DNA from: Sorangium cellulosum
GTDB lineage: Bacteria > Myxococcota_A > Polyangia > Polyangiales > Polyangiaceae
DNA length: 33,720 nt
Reading direction: 5' to 3'
Assembly: GCF_001589285.1 (NCBI RefSeq)
Contig: NZ_JEMA01000489.1
Location: forward strand, 15,316-49,035
Both the position numbers and the translations under genes were made by a program. Each line of letters begins with the position of its first letter. Position 1 is the first letter of the stretch. Positions 22,334-30,338 of the stretch are shown one piece after another. Under the pieces are notes generated by a model that saw only the letters and a program-made list of their open reading frames with translations, ran no database searches and was not told the DNA's origin.

Positions 22334-22516
22334 ATGCTTCCTCCGTTCATCATCGAGCAAATACGGCAGCGCGAAGAAGAGAAGGATCGGTCCAGAAGAG
22401 AAGAAATTCGACCGCGCCTTGAGCTGCCGATCGAACGCTACCCCGCACCTCGTCGTCTTCCGGACCCGGAAGAGGACGATCCCAACCGGGGCGTCATCAT
22501 TCTCGACCTGGGCTGA
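22334..22516 (+). CDS. Uncharacterised 60-residue microprotein
   Basis: A short, highly charged protein with no membrane segment or Cys. It has three parts: MLPPFIIEQIRQREEEKDRS, likely helical; a Pro/Arg/Glu-rich middle (LELPIERYPAPRRLPDPEED); and a hydrophobic end, RGVIILDLG. I believe it is real because GGAGGGG (22320-22326) lies 7 bases before the ATG and a good promoter lies upstream. Its codon bias is less extreme than its neighbours', as is common for small genes. I have an unverified impression that similar short proteins starting MLPPF and ending RGVxxxDL recur in myxobacteria. The function is unknown. It appears monocistronic. Confidence 0.7.
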   Translation: MLPPFIIEQIRQREEEKDRSRREEIRPRLELPIERYPAPRRLPDPEEDDPNRGVIILDLG

Positions 22517-22938
22517 CGCCACATGTAGCACGCACGCTCCCTTTTCTATTCCCGCGGCGACGCCCGCCGAGCGGTTCCCCCGAAACGCTCTCCGCTTTCC
22601 CAGCAACTCTCAAATTTTTCGGCGCAGCGCTTCTCTCCTGCGCTTGCAGAGCTCGGTCCCTCGCCTGTACCGAGGTTCAGCGAAGCTCGTCTGGTCGGAA
22701 CGGCCCGTCACAACGAGGCGACGGCCGGCACGAGCGCGGCATGCGCGGTGGGCGGGGTAAGAAGTTGCCCTTCGCAGGGCTCGCCACGCTTGTGTGGGGT
22801 TGACCAGCGGCGGGATCTTCGCCTAGGTTGCGCCCCCACTTCTGGCGCCGGGCACTGAACGAGCTACGCTCCGGCGCTTCAGAGCAGGCCGTGCACACCA
22901 TGCGCACGGGCTCTTCCATATCGATCGAGGTTCTACAG
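22517..22938. other. Gene-free stretch before rpsP
   Basis: No credible reading frame. It contains pyrimidine-rich DNA (22537-22650), a GCGCAG/CTGCGC inverted repeat near 22620-22645, a small GCCCT-TCGC-AGGGC hairpin at 22767-22780, and the rpsP promoter at 22800-22829. The rpsP leader, from about 22836 to 22938, runs about 100 bases. Confidence 0.5.
22800..22829 (+). promoter_or_regulatory. Sigma-70 promoter for the rpsP-khpA-rimM-trmD operon
   Basis: TTGACC (22800-22805) and TAGGTT (22824-22829) are spaced 18 bases apart. Transcription would begin near 22836, about 100 bases before the rpsP ATG. Confidence 0.55.
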
Positions 22939-23205
22939 ATGGCCGTTCATATTCGCCTCGCCCGCGCGGGCACCAAGAAGACGCCCTTCTACCGCATCGT
23001 CGTCGCCGACCAGCGCAGCCCGCGCGGCGGCAGGTTCATCGAGCGGCTGGGCACGTACGACCCGCGCAGGACGGAGATCCGCCTCGACGTGCCCCGCGTG
23101 AGGCACTGGATCTCGAACGGCGCCCAGCCGACGCACACGGTGGCGCTGCTTCTGAAGCATCCTGGGCTTGCCCAGGCGGCCGCTCCGGCGGACGCCGCGA
23201 AGTAG
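22939..23205 (+). CDS. rpsP: 30S ribosomal protein S16
   Basis: An 88-residue 30S assembly protein. The family start AVHIRLARAGTKKTPFYRIV and RSPRGGRFIERLGTYDP are typical, followed by an Ala-rich tail. The frame is open upstream to 22828, but the ATG at 22939 matches the family start and has GAGG (22927-22930) eight bases before it. First gene of the operon; the khpA ATG follows one base after its stop. Confidence 0.96.
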   Translation: MAVHIRLARAGTKKTPFYRIVVADQRSPRGGRFIERLGTYDPRRTEIRLDVPRVRHWISNGAQPTHTVALLLKHPGLAQAAAPADAAK

Positions 23206-23206
23206 C

Positions 23207-23458
23207 ATGGCCTCCTCGACGTCTCCGCTGGTCGATCTCGTCGCGCTCGTCGCTCGAGCGCTCGTCGATCACCCGGACCGAGTGGTGGTGCGCGAGGTCG
23301 CGGGCGACCGCTTCCCGCGGATCGAGCTGACGGTCGCGCGAGAGGACATCGGCAAGGTGATCGGCAAGGACGGGCGCACCGCGCAGTCGATCAGGACGCT
23401 GCTGAGCGCCGCTGCGAGCAAGTCGGGGCGGCGCGCGCACCTCGACATCCTCGACTGA
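23207..23458 (+). CDS. khpA: KH-domain RNA-binding protein KhpA
   Basis: An 83-residue single KH-domain protein. Residues 10-80 form the KH fold, with the RNA-binding loop VIGKDGRTAQSIRTLL (GxxG = GKDG). In other bacteria KhpA binds RNA, often with KhpB/Jag, and its gene lies between rpsP and rimM as here. The ATG at 23207 lies one base after the rpsP stop; an earlier in-frame start would lie inside rpsP. Confidence 0.9.
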   Translation: MASSTSPLVDLVALVARALVDHPDRVVVREVAGDRFPRIELTVAREDIGKVIGKDGRTAQSIRTLLSAAASKSGRRAHLDILD

Positions 23459-23470
23459 GACGGATCCGAC

Positions 23471-23983
23471 GTGGAGCGACGTTACGTTCCCGTCGCGGAG
23501 GTCGCCCGCCCGCACGGCGTGCAGGGCGAGCTGCGGCTGCGACTCTACAATGAGACGTCCGACCTGCTCGTCGCGCGGCTCGCTGTCAAGCTTCGCCTCG
23601 CGGACGGGGCCGAGCGGGACGCGAAGATCGTCGCGACGAGGCCCGTCGACAAGGCGCTGCTCGTACGGCTCGCGGGCGTCGACGACCGGGACGCGGCCGA
23701 GGCGCTGCGCGGCGCGCAGGTGTGCGTGCCGCGCGACGCGTTCGCGCCGCTCGCCGAGGGCGAGTTCTACGCGTGCGACATCGAGGGGGCGCGCGTGATG
23801 ACGCCCGAGGGCGCGGTGCTCGGGCACGTGAAGTCGCTCCAGTCGTACCCGACCTGCGACGTCCTCGTCGTGGAGCGGGGCGGCGCGGACTCGGTCGAGA
23901 TCCCGCTGACCGAGAGCTTCGTCAGCAGCGTGGACGTGGAGCAGCACCTGGTCCAGCTCGTCACGCTGGAAGGCCTCGTCTGA
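23471..23983 (+). CDS. rimM: Ribosome maturation factor RimM
   Basis: A 170-residue assembly factor for the 30S head that binds S19. The N-terminal RimM domain starts [19 protein letters not shown]. The C-terminal PRC-barrel domain starts near residue 95 ([20 protein letters not shown]) and ends with [23 protein letters not shown] start, 12 bases after the khpA stop. Length is normal. Confidence 0.95.
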   Translation: MERRYVPVAEVARPHGVQGELRLRLYNETSDLLVARLAVKLRLADGAERDAKIVATRPVDKALLVRLAGVDDRDAAEALRGAQVCVPRDAFAPLAEGEFYACDIEGARVMTPEGAVLGHVKSLQSYPTCDVLVVERGGADSVEIPLTESFVSSVDVEQHLVQLVTLEGLV

Positions 23984-24023
23984 TCCGCCGCTCGGCGCGA
24001 GGCAGGCCGCCGCGGCAGGTTCA

Positions 24024-24818
24024 ATGCGCATCGCTGTAGTCACCCTGTTTCCAGAGCTCTTCCAGGGCTTTCTGGCGATCGGCATGGTCGGTCGGGCGCT
24101 CGCTTCGGGCGCGGTCAACGTGCAGATGCGCAGCCCGCGCGAGTTCGGCCTCGGCCGGCACCGAAGCGTGGACGACACGCCCTACGGCGGCGGCTCGGGC
24201 ATGGTGATGCGCGTCGACTGCATCGTCCGCTGCATGGAGGCGCTCGACGAGGCGACCGGCGAGGGCGAGCCGGCGATCGCGCCTCCCGCGAGCGAAGAGG
24301 CGGCGCCCCCCGACCCGGCGCAGCGGGCGCATCGGATCCTGCTCACGCCGCAGGGACAGCCCTTCCGCCAGGAGAAGGCGATCGAGCTCGCGGCGCGCCC
24401 CTCCATCGCGCTCGTGTGCGGCCGATACGAGGGGTTCGACGAGCGGGTCCGCGCCTTCGTCGACGAGGAGATCTCGCTCGGCGACTTCGTGATGACCGGC
24501 GGCGAGGTGGCGGCGATGGCGGTGATCGACGCGTGCGCGCGCCTGCTGCCAGGGGTGCTGGGCAACGCGGGATCGGCGGAGCACGAGTCCCACAGCCCCG
24601 CGCTGGCCGGGCTCCTGGAGTACCCGCAGTACACGCGCCCCGTGGAGTTCCGCGGGCACAGGGTGCCCGAGGTGCTGCAGCAGGGGAACCACGCCGCGAT
24701 CGCCCGGTGGCGACAGGCGCAGGCAGAGCTGCGCACGGCCGAGCGCCGGCCCGACCTGTGGCGCAAGGCGCGCGGGGGAGACGCTCCGCCGGACGAGCGC
24801 GGGGGGGCGCGGCGATGA
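24024..24818 (+). CDS. trmD: tRNA (guanine(37)-N1)-methyltransferase
   Basis: Methylates G37 of tRNAs next to the anticodon and prevents +1 frameshifts. The 264-residue SPOUT protein has [16 protein letters not shown], the tRNA/SAM site text [16 protein letters not shown], the knot motif [13 protein letters not shown] and the catalytic Asp in [15 protein letters not shown]. An Ala/Pro/Glu-rich insert of about 20 residues lies at about residues 75-97, before [12 protein letters not shown] lies just before the ATG. The stop overlaps the next start (ATGA). Confidence 0.96.
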   Translation: MRIAVVTLFPELFQGFLAIGMVGRALASGAVNVQMRSPREFGLGRHRSVDDTPYGGGSGMVMRVDCIVRCMEALDEATGEGEPAIAPPASEEAAPPDPAQRAHRILLTPQGQPFRQEKAIELAARPSIALVCGRYEGFDERVRAFVDEEISLGDFVMTGGEVAAMAVIDACARLLPGVLGNAGSAEHESHSPALAGLLEYPQYTRPVEFRGHRVPEVLQQGNHAAIARWRQAQAELRTAERRPDLWRKARGGDAPPDERGGARR

Positions 24819-25390
24819 GGCTCGCGCTCGCGCTCGTTCACTACCCGGTGCTCGATCGCTCCGGCGAGACGGTGACCACGGCGATCACGAACCTCGACCT
24901 GCACGACATGGCGCGAAGCGCGCGCACGTACGGGGCCGAGCGGCTCTTCGTCGTGCACCCGGTCGCCGCCCAGCGCGCGCTGGCGGAGCGGATCAGGGAG
25001 CACTGGGTCGTCGGATCAGGCAAACGCCGGATCCCGGATCGCTCCGTCGCGCTGGACGTGCTCAGCGTCGTCTCGAGCCTGGAGGAAGCGTACGGCGCGC
25101 TGAGCAGCGCGGGGCGGGAGGGCGTCGAGGTCTGGACGACCGCGGCAGCGTCGCGGGGGCTCCCGGTGACGAGCTATGCGGAGACCCGCGCTCGCCTCGC
25201 GCAGGCGACCCGGCCGGTGCTGATCACGTTCGGCACGGGCTGGGGTCTCGCGCCGGAGCTCATCGCCAACGCCGACGTCAGGATCGAGCCCATCCGCGCG
25301 GCCGAGAACACCGGCTACAATCACCTCAGCGTGCGCGCGGCGTGCGCGATCACGCTCGATCGGCTGCTCGGCGAGCAGACCGCCGGGTGA
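24815..25390 (+). CDS. SPOUT-fold RNA methyltransferase (TrmD-linked)
   Basis: A 191-residue protein of the SAM-dependent RNA methyltransferase family found next to trmD in several phyla (the TM1570-type group). The N-terminus [20 protein letters not shown] and the C-terminal knot [14 protein letters not shown] (residues 137-150) and [20 protein letters not shown] identify it. The RNA substrate is not established to my knowledge. The ATG overlaps the trmD stop by four bases, so the two are coupled and a function in tRNA or rRNA methylation is likely. In many genomes rplS stands next; here it does not. Confidence 0.85.
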   Translation: MRLALALVHYPVLDRSGETVTTAITNLDLHDMARSARTYGAERLFVVHPVAAQRALAERIREHWVVGSGKRRIPDRSVALDVLSVVSSLEEAYGALSSAGREGVEVWTTAAASRGLPVTSYAETRARLAQATRPVLITFGTGWGLAPELIANADVRIEPIRAAENTGYNHLSVRAACAITLDRLLGEQTAG

Positions 25391-25450
25391 GCCCGCGCCG
25401 TCGCCGCGCGTGAAGCCGGCGCCCACGTCCGTACGGCTGTCATCGTTGTC

Positions 25451-26632
25451 ATGAACAAGCGCGAGGCCCATCGTCCCGCAGCGGAGGCGAGCACGGAGCG
25501 ACCGACGGTCGATCGGCTCGTCCGTGAGCAGGCGTTCGCGCTCGGGTTCGACGTCGTCGGGGTTGCGCGCGCGGACGAGCCGATCGGGATCGAGCACGCC
25601 CGGTACCTCGAGTTCATCGAAAGCGGCATGCACGGGGAGATGGGCTACCTCGCGGAGTACGCGGAGCAGCGGCGGCGGCTGGACACCAGCGCCATCCTCG
25701 AGGGCGCGCGCTCGGTCGTTTGCGTCGGCCGCAGGTACGCCCGCCCCAGGGAGAGCGAGGGGCGCGACCCCGCGCTCGCGCAGAGCGTCGCGCGGTACGC
25801 GCGCGGGCAGGACTACCACAACCACCTGAAGCGCCGGCTGCGGCGGCTCGCGTCGTTCATCCGGTCGCTCGGGCCGTCGGTCGCGGCGCGGCCGCTCTGC
25901 GACGTCGAGCCGGTGATGGAGCGCGTCTGGGCGGCGCGCGCGGGCATCGGCTTCGTCGGCAAGAACGGGCTCCTCATCACGCCGGGGCAGGGGAGCTATC
26001 AGCTCCTCGGCGAGGTGGTGACCACGCTGCCGCTCGTCCCCGACGTTCCCATCGCGGAGCGCTGCGGATCGTGCACGCGCTGCCTCGACGCGTGCCCGAC
26101 GCAGGCGTTCGACGCGCCCTTCGTGCTCGACCCGCGGCGCTGCGTCGCGTACCTGACGATCGAGCAGCGGAGCGCGCCGGCCGAGGGGCTGCGGCCCGGC
26201 ATGGGAGAGCACCTCTTCGGTTGCGATGTCTGCCAGGAGGTCTGCCCGTTCAACAAGACCGCGGCGCCGCCGCTCGAGCGCACCGCGCCGTTTCATCCGC
26301 TGGCGCGATGGGAAGCGCGCGACGTCGACGACCTCGCGTCGCTGGGCGAGCAAGAGTTCGACGCGCTGACGGTCGGGACGCCGCTCCGGCGCGCGCGGCG
26401 CGGCGGCCTCGCCAGGAACGCGACCATCGTCGCTGCAAATCGGCTCGCGCGCGGCGCAGAAGGCGCGGCCGCGTCCAGCGCGAGGCGCGCGCTCGCCGCG
26501 GCGCTCACCCACGAGGATCCCTCGGTGCGCGCCGTCGCTGCGTGGGGGGTGCGCCGCGCCGGGGGCGCCGAACCGACGAGCCCGGCAGCGCCCGGACCCG
26601 CCGAGCCTCCCGAGGATCCCGGCGCAGGCTGA
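25451..26632 (+). CDS. queG: Epoxyqueuosine reductase
   Basis: Catalyses the last step of queuosine synthesis in tRNA, using cobalamin and two [4Fe-4S] clusters. The 393-residue protein has the cobalamin-binding N-terminal half, with Asp151 in CDVEPVMERVWAARAG probably the conserved proton donor. Cluster ligands are Cys205, 208, 211 and 215 (CGSCTRCLDAC) and Cys231, 258, 261 and 265 (CDVCQEVC). The C-terminus has a HEAT-like repeat (THEDPSVRAVAAWGVRRAGG) and a Pro-rich tail. No other queuosine gene is nearby. The ATG has no clear ribosome site. Confidence 0.95.
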   Translation: MNKREAHRPAAEASTERPTVDRLVREQAFALGFDVVGVARADEPIGIEHARYLEFIESGMHGEMGYLAEYAEQRRRLDTSAILEGARSVVCVGRRYARPRESEGRDPALAQSVARYARGQDYHNHLKRRLRRLASFIRSLGPSVAARPLCDVEPVMERVWAARAGIGFVGKNGLLITPGQGSYQLLGEVVTTLPLVPDVPIAERCGSCTRCLDACPTQAFDAPFVLDPRRCVAYLTIEQRSAPAEGLRPGMGEHLFGCDVCQEVCPFNKTAAPPLERTAPFHPLARWEARDVDDLASLGEQEFDALTVGTPLRRARRGGLARNATIVAANRLARGAEGAAASSARRALAAALTHEDPSVRAVAAWGVRRAGGAEPTSPAAPGPAEPPEDPGAG

Positions 26633-26754
26633 GGCGCGCAGCGCGCCTACACGGCCCTCGGGTCGCGGCGCGGCGGTGCTCCGGCGCTCTTCGCGGACGC
26701 CTCGCGATCCGCTACGGTGTCCGCCTGCAAGACGCCGCGCGCACGAGCACGAAC

Positions 26755-27651
26755 GTGGATCTCCCTTCCAGGCTCCGAGCGCTCCTCGACGATCTGCGCC
26801 ACCACGACTCCGTGCTCTGGCGGCGCGCGGTCGACGCTGGGGTGACCTACGGCCCAGACCTCCTCGTCCGCCACAGCCCTGCGCTGTTCGGGCTCTTCTT
26901 CGGCGCGGTGTTGCCGGAGCAGCGCAAGGCCGTGCTCCGGAACCTGCGGTTGGCGCTCGGCGAGCGAGGGCCGCTCGACGAGTACCGGGACGTCGCCCGG
27001 GTGTTCATCAACTTCGCCAACTGCCTCACCGACGCGTTCATCGCGGGCAGCAGCCGGTCCGAGCGGCTCACCGGCCTGTGCGTGAACGACGAGCACTTCA
27101 CGAACGCGTTCCGGCGCGGCCTCGGGGTGATCGTCGTCACGGCGCACACAGGCGGCTGGCAGGCCGCCGCGCCGCTGCTGCGCTCGGTCCACGCAGCCGA
27201 CGTGCTCGTCGTCATGCAGCGCGAGCGCGACAGCCGGGCGCAGGCCATCCAGGACGGCACGCGCGATCGGGTCGGCGTGCGGATGCAGCACGTGGAAGAT
27301 GATCCGCTCGCGGTGCTCCCGCTGCTCGCGCACCTGCGGCGGAAGGGCGTCGTGGCCATCCAGATCGATCGGCTGCCGTCCGGGATGCGCGGGCGCGACG
27401 TCGAGCTCTTCGGGATGCCCTGGCGCGTGCCGGAGGGGCCGCTCCAGCTCGCCGCCGTGAGCGGCGCGCCCATCGTCCCGGTGTTCACCCGCCGGACCGG
27501 CTTCATGCAGTACGAGATCTGCATCGCGCCGCCCATCTCGCTGCCCCGCAGGCCAGGACCGTCCGAGCTCGACGTCGCGGCGCGGCAGATCACGGCGGAG
27601 ATGGAGCGGTTCCTCCGGGAGAACCCGACGCAGTGGTTCCACTTCGAATAA
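26755..27651 (+). CDS. LpxL/HtrB-family acyltransferase homologue with altered active site
   Basis: A 298-residue protein of the lipid A late acyltransferase family (lysophospholipid acyltransferase superfamily), usually an inner membrane enzyme that acylates lipid A or glycolipids. Family features are LPEQRKAVLRNLRLALGE, LGVIVVTAHTGGWQAAAPLL, QIDRLPSGMRGRDVELFG and PEGPLQLAAVSGAPIVPVF. The catalytic HxxxxE motif reads H131-TGGW-Q136, so the Glu/Asp partner is Gln. It also lacks a clear N-terminal membrane helix. The GTG at 26755 is the only sensible start after the queG stop, but no strong ribosome site precedes it. It may be a less active or altered-specificity enzyme; the substrate is unknown. 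Confidence 0.8.
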   Translation: MDLPSRLRALLDDLRHHDSVLWRRAVDAGVTYGPDLLVRHSPALFGLFFGAVLPEQRKAVLRNLRLALGERGPLDEYRDVARVFINFANCLTDAFIAGSSRSERLTGLCVNDEHFTNAFRRGLGVIVVTAHTGGWQAAAPLLRSVHAADVLVVMQRERDSRAQAIQDGTRDRVGVRMQHVEDDPLAVLPLLAHLRRKGVVAIQIDRLPSGMRGRDVELFGMPWRVPEGPLQLAAVSGAPIVPVFTRRTGFMQYEICIAPPISLPRRPGPSELDVAARQITAEMERFLRENPTQWFHFE

Positions 27652-27739
27652 TCAAGGATTTTGAGCCTCGCGCGAGAAATCGCGCCGTGGTCGGCCATGC
27701 GCTGCATCGGCGCGCAAGGTGGGTTAAGAGTCCGCGCTG

Positions 27740-28465
27740 ATGGCCCGCCTCCTCGTCGGACTGCCCTCGCTCAAGGGGGATATCCAGAAGTACAAAGATC
27801 GCTTCGATCTGGTCGAGCTCCGTCCGGTCGACTCGTCGCTGCCCCGCGTGACGACGCTGCGCAAATGGCGCAAGGCGGTGCCGCCGGGCTTCGTCTTCAG
27901 CGTCGTGCTGCCGCGCGTGGTCGGCGAGCTCGCGTCCGGGAGCGAGCTCGACGAGGCGCTCTCTACCTCGCTCGAGGTGGCGGACGTGCTGGAGGCGCGG
28001 TGCATCGTGCTCCAGACGCCGGCGTCGCTCCGACCGACGGCGAGCAACCGCAAGAAGCTCGCCGCGCTGTTCGAGCGCCTGCCCGCGGAAGGGGTCGTGC
28101 GCTGCTGGGAGCCCTCCGGGATCTGGGAGCGCGACGACATCGTTGCGACCGCGCGCGCCGCGAAGGTCATCCCGGTGCTCGACGTCGCCCGGGATGCGCC
28201 CCCGCCCGGGCCGATCGTCTACACACGGCTGCGCGCGCTCGGAAAGTCGTCGTCGCTCGGAGCGGCCGCGCTCGAGCGCGTCGCCGATCGCCTGCGCGGG
28301 CGGCGCGAGGTGTTCCTGGTCGTCGAGGGGGACCGCGCGCTCCAGATCAAGTCGCAGCTCGCGGCGTCGCTCGCGCGCAAGCCCGATCGCTCAACGGCTT
28401 CGGCCGTGGTAAGGCCCTCCATGCCCATGCCGAACACCCTCGTCGCCGAGGACGAGGAGCAGTGA
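27740..28465 (+). CDS. DUF72 (YecE-like) family protein
   Basis: A 241-residue cytoplasmic protein matching the DUF72 TIM-barrel family: LLVGLPSLKGDIQKYKDRFD, ELRPVDSSLPRVTTLRKWRK, PPGFVFSVVLPRVV, VLEARCIVLQTPASLRP and the late YTRLRAL segment. The family is widespread and its biochemical role is not known. The C-terminus has a short acidic tail. It lies 88 bases after the acyltransferase homologue. Its stop overlaps the start of the next gene (GTGA), which indicates coupled translation. Confidence 0.82.
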   Translation: MARLLVGLPSLKGDIQKYKDRFDLVELRPVDSSLPRVTTLRKWRKAVPPGFVFSVVLPRVVGELASGSELDEALSTSLEVADVLEARCIVLQTPASLRPTASNRKKLAALFERLPAEGVVRCWEPSGIWERDDIVATARAAKVIPVLDVARDAPPPGPIVYTRLRALGKSSSLGAAALERVADRLRGRREVFLVVEGDRALQIKSQLAASLARKPDRSTASAVVRPSMPMPNTLVAEDEEQ

Positions 28466-29511
28466 TCCGCGGCACCGCGGCCACGGCGAGCGACGCCTCT
28501 GCGGCCTCGGCCGCTCGGGCCGCGCTCGAGTCGTCCGGCAGCGCGATCGACGCGATCGTCGCCGGCTTCTTCGCCGCCGCGGGCGCGCAGCCTGACGTGC
28601 TGCTGGCGCCCGCGGTCGCGCTCGCGGCCGGCGTCGGCGTCGGCGCGCGGGCGTTCGATGGACGGGCGATCCAGCCCGGGCGCGGCGCGCCACGGCCGCG
28701 CGGTTTCGTCGACGGACAGAGCGTCCCGGAGGCTGCGCGCGTCGCGGTCCCGCGCTCGCTCGGCATGCTGGTCCTGCTGCACGGCTACCTCGGGCGCGCT
28801 CGGCTCCGCGAGCTCGTGCGCGCCGGCGTGGCCGCGGCCGAGCGCGCCGGCGCGAGCGGGCGCGCGGAGTTGCTCCGCGAGGTCGGCTCGCTCGGCGCGG
28901 TGGCGCTCCGGGCGCGCGACGTGGAGCGGGCGCTGCTCGCCGTCGGCGGGCCGGTCGCCGGCGGGACGCTGACCGCCGAGGACATCGCCGAGGCTGTCCC
29001 GGCCGAGGTCGAAGCCGCGTCGACGTCGATCGCGGACGGCGCGACGGCGCTCCAGGCGCCGTGGCCAGTCGCGGAGCAGGCGCGGCCCGCGGACGCCATC
29101 GTCGCCTGCGACGGCTGGGGCACTGTCGCGGCGCTGGCCTACGCGCGCACCGACGACGGGATCGCCGTGCCCGAGCTCGAGATCACGCTCGGCCGCGACG
29201 CCGTCCCGGTGCGCCGCGGCATCACGCGCCTCGCGCCAGGCACGCCCCTGCCAGCGGCGGCGCCGATCGCGATCCTCCAGCGCAGCACCCTCGCGGCGGC
29301 CGTCGCGCTGACCGGCAAGCACAGCATCGACGTGAATGCCCTCGGCGCGCTCCTTCACGGCACCGCGCTCGAGGCCGCCCTTCACGACGTCCGTACGCGG
29401 TTGCACGCCGAGGGCATCCTCGCCGTCCTGCGCGACGACCGCGACGCGCGCGCGGTCCACCTCGCGCCCGGCTTCATGGCGGGACCTGGGACGCAGCCAG
29501 CAGGCGATTGA
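28462..29511 (+). CDS. Degenerate gamma-glutamyltranspeptidase-like protein
   Basis: A 349-residue protein with segments that align in order to gamma-glutamyltranspeptidase (GGT). GSAIDAIVAGFFAAAGAQPD matches GGT's GNAVDAAVA region. EAARVAVPRSLGMLVLLHGY matches the GTPGTVAG region, and GGTLTAEDIAEAV matches GGLITKEDLAAY. DAIVACDGWGTVAALAYART followed by APGTPLPAAAPIAIL matches the small-subunit start and the PLSSMSPTIV region. The autocatalytic Thr-Thr-His is Pro209-Ala210-Asp211, and about 150 residues in the middle are missing, as is a signal peptide. It should be catalytically dead and unprocessed. The GTG overlaps the DUF72 stop. Confidence 0.6.
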   Translation: MIRGTAATASDASAASAARAALESSGSAIDAIVAGFFAAAGAQPDVLLAPAVALAAGVGVGARAFDGRAIQPGRGAPRPRGFVDGQSVPEAARVAVPRSLGMLVLLHGYLGRARLRELVRAGVAAAERAGASGRAELLREVGSLGAVALRARDVERALLAVGGPVAGGTLTAEDIAEAVPAEVEAASTSIADGATALQAPWPVAEQARPADAIVACDGWGTVAALAYARTDDGIAVPELEITLGRDAVPVRRGITRLAPGTPLPAAAPIAILQRSTLAAAVALTGKHSIDVNALGALLHGTALEAALHDVRTRLHAEGILAVLRDDRDARAVHLAPGFMAGPGTQPAGD

Positions 29512-29594
29512 GATGAAGCCGGCGCGCCTCGCCGACGCTGTGTGCGTCAGCGCGTCCGTCGAGCGGCCAGGCCGAAGCCGCGCTGGCTGGACGA

Positions 29595-29639
29595 GCGGGG
29601 GCTAGCCCCGCCCTTGCAGGGGATGGCCGACGCCCCTGC
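29595..29639 (+). terminator. Tandem terminator hairpins after the GGT-like gene
   Basis: Hairpin one pairs GCGGGG (29595-29600) with CCCCGC (29606-29611) around a 5-base loop. Hairpin two pairs GCAGGGG (29616-29622) with CCCCTGC (29633-29639) around a 10-base loop. They lie 84-128 bases after the stop codon. No T-run. Confidence 0.5.
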
Positions 29640-29828
29640 CGTCGAGGGCTCCGGGGGAACGTTGGGGCGCGCAGCGAGCCGCCGCGGCCGCTGACGTCCG
29701 CGGTGACGCATGGGCCGACGCCTGGCGGCTCGCGCTGGCCGCGCAGCGTGCCTGCCGCACGATGCTGGGGATCGTTGTGGAGCGGGACAGAGCCCCGGGA
29801 GGACTCAGAAGGAGAGCGCTGCGCCCAT

Positions 29829-29847
29829 GCAGCCGCGAAGCGGCTGC
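29829..29847 (-). terminator. rpmB terminator hairpin
   Basis: GCAGCCGC (29829-29836) and GCGGCTGC (29840-29847) form a perfect 8-bp stem with a 3-base loop, 30 bases downstream of the rpmB stop on the minus strand. Confidence 0.55.
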
Positions 29848-29877
29848 GAGACGCTGCCTGTCGCGCCGGCGCAGTGC

Positions 29878-30102
29878 CTAGAGCGCGACGCCGTGGCGCT
29901 TCGCGTACGCGACAACGCCGATCTTGTCGATCGTGCGGATGTCGCGCGTCGTGAGGTTGAGCTTTACAAAGCGGTTGAGCTCGGGGACCCAGACGCGCCG
30001 GGTCTGGATGTTCACGAGCTGCCAGCGCTTCGTCTTGATGTTGGAGTGGGAGACATTCTGCGCCAGCAGCTTCCGCTTCCCAGTGATGTCGCTCTTCGCC
30101 AT
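29878..30102 (-). CDS. rpmB: 50S ribosomal protein L28
   Basis: A 74-residue large-subunit protein. ITGKRKLLAQNVSHSNIKTK, RRVWVPELNRFVKL and the LTTRDIRTIDKIGV end are typical of L28. It has no Cys, so it is the zinc-free form. The ATG at 30102 has GAGG five or six bases upstream. The reading frame continues upstream, but that part is leader. It is monocistronic, with its own promoter and terminator and without the frequent partner rpmG. Confidence 0.94.
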   Translation of the reverse strand: MAKSDITGKRKLLAQNVSHSNIKTKRWQLVNIQTRRVWVPELNRFVKLNLTTRDIRTIDKIGVVAYAKRHGVAL

Positions 30103-30210
30103 GACGTCCTCGGTTGGAAGGAGCACCGCCCTCGGTGCCCCGACCTGTATCTGTAAAACTGGCCAGGCACACGCCCTGCGCGGGGGAGCAGGGGGGCTCG
30201 GGAGCGCGGG

Positions 30211-30239
30211 AAAGTGAAGGAAGCCGGGGGACATGTCAA
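30211..30239 (-). promoter_or_regulatory. Probable promoter for rpmB
   Basis: On the minus strand a perfect TTGACA (30239-30234) is followed after 17 bases by CACTTT (30216-30211), a weak -10. The leader would be about 100 bases. Confidence 0.45.
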
Positions 30240-30338
30240 GCGTCCACCGGCGCCCGTCGCGCATCTTTCCTCTTTGCGCAGTGCCGCGCAGCACCCGGAG
30301 CGCGTCCAGGCTTTTCGGCGTGCTTCTGGCGCAGGACC

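Larger units (their letters stand above)
29512..29877. other. Gene-free convergent region rich in hairpins
   Basis: Lies between the stop of the GGT-like gene (+) and the stop of rpmB (-). No credible gene. It holds two tandem plus-strand hairpins (29595-29611 and 29616-29639), a CCGCGG inverted repeat near 29683-29704, and an 8-bp-stem hairpin (29829-29847) on the rpmB side. Confidence 0.5.

Noticed and set aside
25720-26754. Continuous frame running from inside queG into the LpxL-like gene, suggesting a fusion
   Set aside because: The upstream part overlaps queG in another frame and translates to low-complexity Arg/Ala text; true similarity begins at the GTG near 26755.
29512-29877. Possible tRNA or small RNA in the convergent gap
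   Set aside because: No T-loop (GTTCRANNC) with matching acceptor stem was found; the hairpins are better explained as terminators.
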